From Orthonyx spaldingii (lineage: Eukaryota; Chordata; Aves; Passeriformes; Orthonychidae): DNA of 64,000 nt. The translations under genes were made by a program, and so were the position numbers. Position 1 is the stretch's first letter; the number at the start of each line of letters is the position of its first letter. Below, in pieces: positions 37,701-49,700 of this stretch. The stretch spans positions 1,046,522 through 1,110,521 of the forward strand of contig VZTJ01002466.1 of NCBI GenBank assembly GCA_013397795.1. Direction: 5' to 3'. The notes under the pieces were generated by a model that worked only from the letters and a program-made list of their open reading frames with translations, did not search any database and had not been told where the DNA came from.

Positions 37701-40700
37701 TCTAAGTTGAGACAAAGGCAAGAAGTGAGCAAACAGCATTTCCAGGTGGTAGCAAGTATATTCTCACAATTCTTTAAGGGCCAAGATCTGCTGCTCCCAT
37801 TTTAACACTAAATATTGCCTCAAGGTCAGCTTACTCTACAAATACACACATTTGATCCACCAAGAAAAAGTGTGCCCTCTGCTTTTAGCTCTGTTGTGTA
37901 CTCAAGCTCTTCATATAAAAATAAATATGCATATGCACACATTCACACTCTCTACACACATACAAATACATGTGTAAAATTTTAGGGAAGAACAGAGTAA
38001 TTTAGGTTGCAAGGGACTTCTGGAGGTCACATGATCCAGGCCATATCTTGGTACTAAGCTGAAAGTTAAATTGTGTTGCTCACAGCCTTACCTTGCCAGG
38101 TTTGAGTTCCTGCAATGAGGGAAACATTCCCTTGTCACTCCGGTATAACTTTTCTTGTGAATATTTGGATCATTTACAGACAGCAATTTCCCTCGGATAA
38201 TATAGCTGCTTTGTTAATAGGCTTTAGAAATCTTGAGATAAATTAGATTTCTAGCTTGAGTTAGAAAAGATGAGAATTTGAAGGAAGCTTTACAAAAGCT
38301 CTGAGTGTTGGGTAGTTATTTATTAATCAGGCTTTGGAGAGTACCGCTTCAGCAAGGAGTGAGACCCCACCCCACACACCAGAGACACAGCTATTGTGTG
38401 TCTCGTAGGGTGAGATGTATCAAACTGAGTGTCAGTTCTACTGAGATAATGAGAAGCATGTAATTAATTTTCTCTGGAATCTGAATCAGATACAATTCAC
38501 AGATAAAAGGCTTAATTAAAAGAGAATAATAGCCATAGGTTAAGAAGTCCCAGCTTGGCCAGGTTGATTGACTGCCATTCTGGGAATTAGAAGGCATGAG
38601 TTTAATTCCTGACTCTGCTATTGTTTTTCCCTGGGACCTTGAGCAAAGTCACTTCACCTCCCTTGTGCTTCATTTTCCCATTTGGAAAGAGAACTTTGTA
38701 AAGCATGTCAAGATCTACAGGCAAAAGGCTTTGTAACTGCTGAACACTAAGGTTATTTTGATGCACGATTCCACTACTGGAATAAAAAATTACAGAACCT
38801 TTTTGAATGACAGAAGCAGCTTTTTCTTTTTGGAATTATTATAGAGGCAGAGAGGGAGGATGGAAAGGTTTCAGCACAAACGGCTGCCTCTTTCCTAAAC
38901 TTCGAGCAGAGGTGGACTCCCTGGTTGGTACACCAGGCACAAGGGAAAGGCTCAGTTCTGAGGAGCACAAAGGGCTGCATTTCATTTCCCAGCCAAAGGA
39001 AAGGAAAAAAAAAAAAAGAAGAAACAGTTTGGTGGTCCTTTTTTTATGGAGTCAGTCAAAATCATTAGGGGAGAAGATAAGCTTCAGGGAACCAGGCTTC
39101 ATGAGGTCATGGAGAGTCAAGTGAGACAGAGCAGCAAGGCTCAGTGGCAGGGAGCTCCAGCAGGCACAGTAATTAGGTTATCAGCGACATAAAACAAAAA
39201 GCAGTTGTGTGAGGAGGGAGTCAGGTACAGGCATGGATGGGAGTGCCCCACCTTAGAGATGTATGACTTGTTTCATGACAAGGCAACCCTGTTACTCAGA
39301 GTTTAATACACATTGAAAAAGGCTGTTACCTAACCACAATTAAAAAAAAATAAAGAAAAAAGAGGAGGATAGAAGGGGAAAAAAAAGAGCTAGTCTCATT
39401 AAGTTTCCTTCATGTCTCATCTTTCTAGTCTGCTCTCTCTTTTTACTATCAAACTCCATGAAAGCAGTCATCAGGGCTGTCAGCTGGTTAGAAGGCACGC
39501 TGACAGCACTGTGCACTCCTTAGATCTCTCTTTGTAGAATTTAGACAGCACACTGGTGGGGAAAGACGGGATCTGCACTTATTGTGGCAGTCCTGAGTCA
39601 CAGTCTGAGGTTGTTTCTTAAAAGGGTACTTCCAGCATAGCTGAAATATCATATGAGGTTATGCTAAATAATAGAATGATGTTACCCCATTAGAAATGCC
39701 AGACAAAATGAATCTTTAAAAATAACGAAAAATCTTGTTTCCTTTGGCAGTGAAGTCGAATGTAACAACATGTGCTTCTGGGTGAAAATAGGGAGTGAAA
39801 CCAACTAAAACCCAACTTTAAAAGTGGCCTTTCCTAGTGGGCCCCCTAGTTTTCAAGAACAGCAAATTCACAAGCAGAAATACAACCAAACCATGCTGTC
39901 ATAGTTTAAATAATCTATACTATATATGATGCTGTAATCAGTCCTGCAATCTGAAGAAACTTTCTCATGTGATGTCATCCCTCTGTGGTTTTTTAAAGCT
40001 ATTTTTCTCACCACAGAAGTGGGAAGGCCTTGCAGAGAAAGTGAACATATTCCTGCCCCCCGGTCTGTTTGCTTCCTCTGGCTGGCACTGCAAAACTCCT
40101 GTGTGTTCTTTAGACACACAAACCATGCTGACATTTAATTTCAGGCACATGTTACCACATAGTTTGGGTTTTTCTGGGCTGAAGACCTTGGCCAGCCTCA
40201 TGCCATCCATGATCTGACAAATCACTGGATAACAGATCCTGCCAGTGCTCATCAGATAATGGATTATTTCCGTGTGTCCTCCTCCCCATTCTCGGCAGAG
40301 TACACAGTGATCAATGAAAACTGCCCAGGAGCCGAGTGGAATATCATGTGTCGGGAATGCTGCGAATATGACCAGATCGAGTGCATCTGCCCAGGACAGA
40401 AAGAAAGAGTGGGATACACCATCCCCTGCTGCAGGAACGAGGAGAACGAGTGTGACTCCTGTTTAATCCACCCAGGTATGTCTGTGGCTATACTGCGTTC
40501 ACACCAAGCCTTTGGCCAAGGCATCATGGCAGATGCTGGGCAGGGCAGTGGTGAATAGGCACATCTCACTGAGGCGCAGAACTGCCCTGCATTTCCTCAG
40601 GAACTCCATTTGCCACTCTGCTGACAGAAGCAAGACACTTGGCAAGGTTCCCCCAAAGCAGGTAGCATCACTGACCACAAAACTCCAACACTTTCTACTA

Positions 40701-43700
40701 GCAGTGTTGTCCTCAGGATGTCTTGGGCAGGCTTGGGAGCTGCCAAAGGGTGACACTATAGCTGGCTTCACAGCAGGAGTGTTTTGGTGGTGCTCTGGGA
40801 TGATTTGGATCCCCAAAGCACAAAACGAGAGACAACTTGGAAGTCCCACTAGCAAGGTGGAAAAAGAAAAGTGAAAGATGAGAGCAGGAGGAGCTAGGAC
40901 CAGTTCAGAATCAGAATCATTTGGGCTGGGCCCAAGTGGCACCAGCACACACATTCAGACTCCTGAGAGAGGAGTTTACAGTTGCAGCAATGAGATTTTG
41001 AGGTTTGGGCAAGTCAGTCCGGGAGTTTTGTTCCAAATCTCAGGGTCTGAGCTGCCTAGGGTGTGGAGGTTGGGTATGGTTCCAGCGGGGAAGCTGTCAG
41101 CACCACAGCAGTCATTAACGGCATTGGCATTGTCTGTGGAAAAGACAGAGAGGCTGCTCCTCTTCCTGCAGGACAACCCACCTTGGCTTTTATCTAACAC
41201 AGTGGCTCTCTTTTTAGGCTGCACCATCTTTGAGAACTGCAAGTCCTGTCGCAATGGCTCCTGGGGAGGGACACTTGACGACTTCTACATCAAGGGAATC
41301 TACTGTGCAGAGTGCAGAGCTGGCTGGTATGGAGGGGACTGCATGAGTAAGTGTCCTACATGGGCAGGGAGGGATGTCAGGGACAGAGCCAGGGCCATGC
41401 TGTGCCCTTCCAGCTATTCCTGTGACTCTTGCAAAGGGCACAAGCAGGAGAGGCAAACACAACCAGGCAGTAAGCAGATCTACAATTAGGAAAACTTCTC
41501 TCCCAGTGCTTGTCTGAGATTGGATTGGAGCCCATGTCATGGTGGGTTAGAACACCACAAAATATCTGTTTTGGTTTGGTTTATTTTAAAACTTTAACTA
41601 CTGTGACTCCGGAAATCTTCTGTAATCTGCATTTCTTGGATGCACTTCATCATAGCCCCAGAGCATAAGCATAAACGTTTACAAGGGCAACAGCTTCGTC
41701 AAAGAGCTTACCCTCTGTCCTCCTTGAACCTCTGCCAGCCCCAATGAAGTCCCAGGATTTCCTGCCTCTGTCATACATCTTCAACACACTCCAAGGTGCC
41801 TCTAGAAAACACTGTCTTGCAACTTCTGATTTTGTCATGACCATGAGTGTTTCAGGCCCTGGTAGCAATATCTAAAGGTTTTTTTCCTGGCAGTGTACAA
41901 AAGCTCCTGCTTTTTAGTTTTGCTAAGTTGTTAATTCCAATTCTGTCTTTCAATAATAAATTCCATCAGCTAATTCTATAGTGTTTAAAACTGGTATTTC
42001 CTTTACCAATTTTCCACCAGTGAAGGTGTAGCTCTCTTTCAATTTTTATTGACTGTCTCTTTGTTCATATTTCACTGGAAGGGATGAAAGCAGAGTCTGC
42101 TTTCCCTACTCTGTTCTATTGTGCTACATACCTTAGGCTTGTGTCTTCTTAGTCATTGATTTTAAAGCAACAATTTAACTTGCTTTCCCAGCATTGCCCA
42201 TGACCGTTCAGGAGGTGAAAGCATATAAAATAAAATCATTGCTTCAAACAGCAGAATGTGGGGAATCAACATGTTTCAGCAACAGAGCTAACTCAACCTT
42301 GAGGCTTTAGAAATTGATAAAGTGAGTGCCTTGCTATTTACGGTGTAATTTCTGAGAGCACTTTAAAGTTCCATTTTCTCTAGGTCAATGCTAGAGCTTC
42401 CATGGAATTTTCTTTAAAAACAGAGACAAAAAAGAGTCATTAACTCATCTAATTTTTCTTCCATCTTCCTGAGTATATTGGTTGCCTACAGTATATTTCA
42501 GTCTATTCTTCCTACGTGTATTGAAGCAAATACACCTTCACACAGAGGTCTATTTGGACTTTTTTGCAGTACTGAAATTTTGGACAGCTTTGGTTGATAG
42601 TGTTTTTCTTACTACTTGCTCTTTAAAGGGAAGCAGTGTGACACCGAGGCTGTGGTCTCTTTCACATGGTTCTGTGGTGCTTGAGAGGGTAGGATAGTGC
42701 TGTTGTTGTCCCTTCTGCTCTTAAAGTGAGGACACTGAGGATAGTTGTGACTCCAGCACATCCTGAGCTCCCCTTTTGTGGCTCTCATGGCTATCTCAGT
42801 TTTGGCCTTGATAGCAGGCTCAGGCATGCAGAGGCTGCATGTCTGGAAAGCAGCCTATAACCACGATGGGTGCTGGACTGCGGGCTCACACCGATGTGGC
42901 TTGGGGGCTGGAGGGTGGCCAGCAAGCAGCCTTTAAACGCCAGCAGGGCGCGGATGTGCTAACACATCACAGCTGGCAGAGCACAGCAGGAGGCACCTCT
43001 CCTTGGTACCTGCACAGGTCATCACAGCCGAAACTTCGCAGTCAGCCCTGGGTGCCCGGCCAGCGGCAGCGGGCAAATAAACTCCAGAATTACAAAGAAG
43101 CGTAAATTGCACCACGGTAATCGCGGGATGTCATCCGCCTACTTCGCCCTACAGTGCCAATGCCGGAACTGCCGCGCACGGCGCGGGCGGGAGGGCGGCA
43201 GGGCCGGCTCCCGGCAGGGCCGGCTCCCGGCGGGGCCGCGGCAGGGAGCGCCGGGCTCTGTCTCCCTCTCGCGGGGCCGGCGGGCGCTGCCGCGGTGCTG
43301 AGGGACCGACCGGGAGCGAGGGCGAGCTCCGCTCCGGCCGCACCGCTGCGCTCCCCCGTGCTGAGGCAGCGCCCCGGGCTCGGCGCGCCCGGCGGGGCGG
43401 GCACCGCACCCCCAGGGCCTGCCCCGGNGGGCGGCAGGTGGCGGCCGGGGGCCCCGGATGGGGCCAGGAAGGCAGTGCGGGGGATGCCGAGGATCCTGCG
43501 GGCAGGATCGGTGCCTGTCGAACACTGTACGGGCCGGGGGGAGCTGTATGGCAGGGTCTGGGCACCTCCAGCGGAGCAGTGACGCCGAGCCTCGGGACAG
43601 CGCTCAAGGGGCTGAGCGCATTCACCAGAGCACGGTGAGCCCCCGGGAGAGATTTCTGGGAATTGTCAGCAAAAGTGATGATGGAGGGCCATGGCAAGGA

Positions 43701-46700
43701 AGAAGTACCATGGGATGGCCTGTGGGTCTGTCTGGTTTGTAGTATCCACTGGCACAGCTGGAAATATGGGCACAGCTGAAAACCCACCAAAGGACACCAG
43801 ATCATTTGGTAAAAAGATAAATCATATAGGGTAGGCCAAAGGAGTGTTATTAGGAGATAAATACACTGACCAGATTCAGCTGGGTGCTAGGACATTTCCT
43901 AATGGGACTTCTATTGGATTGAATCATCCTGACCTAAAAGGCACATTAGGCTCTAAAACCAGAGGAAAACCAGCTCTGCAGAACCATTTCCTCTGTACCC
44001 TGCACTCCAACAGGTTTTGCCAACCCCCACCTGTAATGTCACTTGAAGGCACATGCTCCATCAAAGCAGGGGAGAAAGTGGTGTTTTCTAACAGCTGTCC
44101 TCAGCTCTGCTGTTCAAATGTGGACCCTGTGCCAGACAAGAGTACTTGTGTTTGAAACTTTGTGAACATTAGTGTTTCACATAATACTGGTGGCCAACAA
44201 CCAACAGGAACAAGTTGGGACATGTGACAGCTGCCTTCCCATATCAGCCTGTTTCTGAATAGCAGTAACCTTTCTACTCTCATTCTCCTCTGTTCAGTCA
44301 TCTGGACCTTTGAAGGAGCCTCACATCTAAGATGCAGCACTCAAACAGAAGATAATGTGTTCTTACCAGAGGTTGTCTCAGGACCTCTCCCTCCATCGAC
44401 CCACAGGTCTCTGTGGGCTACAACTCAGAGGTCTCCTGAATTTTTTTATTCTCTGTTAGTAACAAGCCTTGGAGGAAATCTTACTGTGGCCCTGAAAGCT
44501 GCCTTTTTTTCAGGAACAGGAACGGAACAAGGATGTTGATACTCTGCCAAAGTGGTTTATTTTTTTGTAAATGAGGCAGAATTTGCCAGCATTTGTGTTT
44601 ATGATGTAAATTATTTTTGAGAGCTTTCCAGGTCTCCCGCAGATTCAGAATAGGAAGAGAAAAGACTCCTTTTGATCAACGTATGATTGAACTGTTGGTC
44701 TGGGGAGTCAGCCTAACTTCTGCTAGAAGGGCTGGAGATTTAAGAGCACAGATTTGATGTGATCGCAAAGGTGCTTCGTGCAGAGACGGGTAGGAGCAAA
44801 CCTGAGAACGTTCTTTTGGAGAGGGTCACTGAATGGCTCCTCTTTAGTCTCTGGACCACCTGCTTTGCTGGCCAAACCTACTTCCTCGGCGCCAGTGTTC
44901 AGAGAGTTCAGGCTGTACCACAGCAAACAGAGAAGTGTGTTTAGTATGCCATGCATACAAGTATCTCTTTGCACCAGTTCTTTGGCTTTCCTTTGTTAAA
45001 GGCATCGAAAACTCAAAAGCCCTTCAGGACGAAAGGGTAACTTTCTTTGAGGTGGTCCAAGCCCCCTGTCAAACCCTCTGAAGATTTCTAGTAGCTTTGT
45101 CTCAGGTTGTTTTTGAGGCAGGAGCCAATGGCAGCACAAGGGCCTGTTTCTTGCTGTGGGAAGGAGCATTATCATTTTCACCACAGCAGATCCTGCTGTA
45201 CTCGTTGAATCCTAATGTGGTTGCTGGGCACACTCATTAATCCTCGCCTTTTACAGGGGGAACTGAGCGAGCCACAGAAGAGGATGAAACACTTTTGAGG
45301 AACTCTTCTGAGCAGGATTTCTGTTTCCTTGGGTCCTGCTTAATTAAGGGTAACCGAGGGTAAATGAACAAAGGGTATTTCATTTGACCAACACTTTCTT
45401 AAGAAGAAAGAGAAGGAATTGACCTGCAGTCTTCATGTTTCCCCATAGACCAGATGCAGCAGGATTGATTTCCAGACACTGTGATCAATGGGAACCACAG
45501 ATGCTCAGTACTTCACCAAATCAGGTCACTGTCACCCTTTCTCCCTGGGGAAGGAATGGCCCGGAGGCGAGTGTTAAAACCTGCTGTTCCAGTAGGAAAC
45601 ATTCATCCTGGGTTACTGGTTAAAAGCTTAGGGTTTCTCTAGGGAAACAGATGGAAGCAGCAGAGCTTTCTGTTGGACTAAAGAGGTAAAAAGAAGTGAG
45701 AGAATTGCTGTGGAGGTCTTTTGGGTCATTTGACTTTTTACTTATCCTCATCTGTGGTGTGTAGACTCTTCTGATTAGGTGAGGCTGTTAGACTGAATTG
45801 CATTTTTTGGCTTACGGATACAGCCTCATACTTCAGCAAAGCAACAGAAGGTTTACCAGGGGATGTGGCCATGTGCAAGACTCCACTCAGAAAGATGTAG
45901 TCAGGAAAGTAGAAACTGAGAAATTAGCTCTGTCTGGTACACAGTCATTTAACTGTGCATTTTGTTAAGACCTGCATGTACAGATCACGGTAAGCTCTGC
46001 AAAAATCACTAAACAACTTTTCATCTTCCACGGAGGAAAATATAATTAGCCATATTTTACAGTTGGGGAAAAGAGAGAGGTTACCAAAGGTGAGAGAACT
46101 CTCTGGGCTAAAAATGTTCAGCATTCAAGATGAGGAATTAGGACAACTATCCCTGGACAGATGCCTAGGGACAGCTGCAGGATAGTCATGAAAAGATATT
46201 GCTTCCCTGCTGTGACCTTGTCTGCTGTTTGTTCAGCTCATTGCCCTCTGATGGTTTTCTTAGACTGGGCACAAATGACTGGAGCACTTCATCTTACCCT
46301 GTTGGTGCTGGGCACTGAAGTGCATTCCATAGTATGGTGAAGAGCTGAGAGCAGCACAGGCAGAGTGGAACAAGACTAGGGGAAGGATAAGAATGAACCT
46401 GAAAGAAGGGATAAGGGCTGTATATTCTAAATATGTGTGTCACACTGAGTCATCAGTGCCACACTGATGATAGAGGAGCTGTGATGTTTATATATCTTCA
46501 TTGGCATGGTGGCACTAACATGCAAGGATGATGTAGTGAATCCTGAGGACAAACATGTCCTCTAGGAATACATCAGCTGTTTTTCCTTCCAGAGTCTGCT
46601 TATGAAGGACTAGAAACCATGATGTTGGGTGTGACACATTTTCCTCTCATTCTCTTGCTCACTTGAGCTAATTCAAGTGTTCATTGTAGTTTTGTCACTT

Positions 46701-49700
46701 TCCCATCAGCTTCCTCAGCTTCAGTGGTTGCAAATGTCAATGTGGGCTCCATCAAAATTGTTCTGAGCTAGAGCATCAGCCAGGTGGGTGGGTGGGCTAA
46801 TTAACAGAGAAGCAAAACTGCAAGACATGATTTCATGGGGCTACATTGCAAACCAGGGAGAAACAATCACCTACAAATTTCCTAGGGGTACTCTTAGCCT
46901 AGACAATACTCCAGTACAGTGATAACTCTTTACAACCATTGTGTGGCTGTCCCAATATTTTATACACTGCCTTGTAAGAAAGAATGTATCTTCCCAAGCC
47001 ATCCTGTCTTCTCATTCTGGTGTTGTTTCTATGTATGTTTTCTTCAAATGTCTCTTGCAGGTCCTTCACACAATTTTTTTTCTTCTTTTGCTCCCCAGGG
47101 TGCGGGCAGGTTCTTCGGGCTTCTAGAGGTCAGATTTTGCTGGAGGGTTACCCACTGAATGCACGATGTGAATGGACTATCCATGTCCAAGCCGGATTTA
47201 ACATTGAGTTAAGGTAGGTCCTACTGACTTTTAGCCAGCACTGATTTCAGGTGGACATTGGGGCATGAGAACAACCAAGAGTCAATGAGGGTCAGCAGCT
47301 GTGAGCCCTGGGGCAGTGAAGGTATAGTAACCACTTTGCATTTGGTACCCACAGCTCTTTCCCCTAGCCTGGCTTGTGATGGACAGGCACTGGACAAATC
47401 AGTGCTGTGCTTTCAATTCCCATTTAGGACAGCTGGATGCGAAGGCGAGTTTCTAAGGCATTGGGCACAACGTATCTCTTTAGAGGTCGTTTCAAGACCT
47501 TGACAGCAAAGCACCCAATATTTTCTGAAGACTGTACCAGGCTGAACTAAGGCATTCTTTGAAGCAAAGATGTAGGAACATTTTAATATGATGCTTCATG
47601 CAAGGAGAGATTTGCCCATGGGTCCTGCCTTACATTTATCCTACATTTTCCCTCTCATTTTTTTTCCACTCATTTCACCAACCCAGTCTTCTATCAGCCT
47701 CAGCTATTCCTCTCACCATTCCTATGCCTGCAGGATGTGATTGGTTCTCCTGCAAGTCACAGAATCACAGAATTAACTAGGTTGGAAAAGACCTTTGAGA
47801 ACATCAATTCCAACCTGTGACCTAACGCCACCTTATCAGCTAAACCATGGCACTCAGTGCCACATCCAGTCTTTTTATAAACACCTCCAGGGATGGTGAC
47901 TCCACCACCTCCCTGAGCAGCCCATTCCAATGCCCAGTCACTCCTTCTGTGAAGAATTTTTTCCTAATGTCTAGCCGAAACTTCCACTCACAGCCCAAGA
48001 TTGCGTCCTTTTGTCCTGTCAGCTCTCTTCTGACCTGTGTATGCTTAGACTTGTTAACTCACCCCTACAGAGCCTGCCTCCTGGGTCTGCCATCCATATT
48101 TCCTTCACTGTATTTTCATATAAACATGCTGATCCCCTCAGTGAGTGGTAACTGCTTAGAGCTGTAATGCACAGCCAACACTGTGCTGAATCAGCACAAC
48201 TGCCAACAAAAGAACTCCTTTTTTCATTCTCTCTGTACACAGATCCTGTTTGCTGCCACCCTGGCTTGCAAGGGCAGGGATGGGGACAGTGTAATACAGA
48301 AGGCGAACAAAGTGGTTGTCTTTGCTTACATAGGGCAGGACGAGTAAAACTCCCAGGAGCACAGATAAATCTTCCCTTACTTTAAGCTGTGCCATGCAGT
48401 CCTTTGGGGGTTGGCTTAGTAGAGCTGTTTTGATAAATAGTGTCCATGTTGTGGTTGGGGGTTTTTTGGGTTGTGATGTATAGGTTCCCTCAGCCTGAAC
48501 CATGTCAGGGATGTCATATCACAGTACAAGTAGCTCACAACTCTGAATCATTTTCTTTAGTGCCTCAGCAGAGATGAAGACTTAAATATTTCCTTTGGCT
48601 AGAAGCTTTCCTCAGAGGGGTTGGCCAATGTATGCACACTGCAGACACTGATGAAATCAAGACAATACTTTGCATTCCATTTTGTATCTGATGACCTGTA
48701 GCACAAAATTAGTTTTATAATATCCAAGAGAATTATGATATAGTTACACTTTCACTGGTGAGGAAACTGAGGTTCATTGCATTGTGTGTACCTGTGATTT
48801 AAACAGCAATAGACCTCACGGTGAGTAAAGGGTCCTGTCAGCTGAGCCGTAGCCAAGAGGTTTTTAAAAGCTTTGGCAGGTTTCCTGACCTGCCAATTCT
48901 GAGTCTGAGTCACGGGATCCCATGTCGTCAGTACAGTGTATCTGCTTCTATGCCAAGTTAAATAAAATGCAAGTCAGAATCCCCATGCCTTTCACATTTT
49001 CCACTCTGTTTTCATCATTTTTTAAAACAGAAAAAGCAAACAATTAAAACCAGTATTCTGTGTATGGTTCTTTCATTCTCTGTATATCTTGATATTCTTT
49101 GTTCTGGGACACACATGCAAGACACAGTTTACCTTTACATCTATAAGTAATACTGCTCCCAGTACATGGTGGGCATTGCAGAAACTTTCCTTCTGTACTG
49201 ACACACATACTTAATTTTAATCAGAAATGTACCAGTTCACAAAACCAGAAAATATTTTTAGGATTGGGTCAGGATAAACTGTAGCCTGATAAGTATGACA
49301 AAGATGAATGAGTTAATTTGCATTGCTCTGTAACTTCCATAAGGGTGGATCCCTGGGGTATGTTTCACCAGTGAAAGAATGTTTTGAAAATGTAGTGTAT
49401 AACCTGATACCTGTGAGGATGTCTCTGACAAACCTGACAGAACTAGAATTCAACTCATGCATTTTATGCAAAGCTAAGTTGAATTATCTCTCCCTAATGC
49501 ATATTTAAAGCAGATGTCTTTTTTTATTTTACTTTATTCTACATTCTATCAGATGATTTTAAAAAGTGAGGGGCTCTCCTCCATTGGTGTAGCTTCCTAC
49601 AACTGCTCAGCCATTTCTCTGTAGGTGGCATACTCCTGAACCTGCTCAAAAACCAACCATATGACTTGAACAAAGGTGACTGAGTGAAGAGGCCTCTTAA

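Larger units (their letters stand above)
31746..40298 (+). other. PAMR1: PAMR1 intron 1 (8.55 kb)
   Basis: Phase-1 intron. It contains a TG microsatellite (31920), a GC-richer block at about 32430-33470, a poly-A run (37569), an old antisense CR1 (37988) and a MIR-like SINE (38560). The stretch 34970-35240 is AT-rich, free of recognisable repeats and could be a conserved noncoding element, but that needs a multi-species alignment. No additional exon was recognised. Confidence 0.85.
41347..47098 (+). other. PAMR1: PAMR1 intron 3 (5.75 kb)
   Basis: Phase-1 intron with donor GTAAGT and a pyrimidine-rich acceptor ending CTCCCCAG. Its outstanding feature is the CpG island at about 43130-43640. 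Elsewhere it is unique AT-moderate sequence with one possible MIR-like scrap near 46055. Confidence 0.9.

Noticed and set aside
40878..41489. 203-codon open frame
   Set aside because: Only 41218-41346 is real (PAMR1 exon 3). The rest is intron read-through on both sides.
43149..43805. Long - strand frames (up to 218 codons) across the intron 3 CpG island
   Set aside because: They cross the undetermined base at 43428 and are the Pro/Arg/Ala-rich frames expected in CpG-rich DNA. The island is noted as possible promoter instead.
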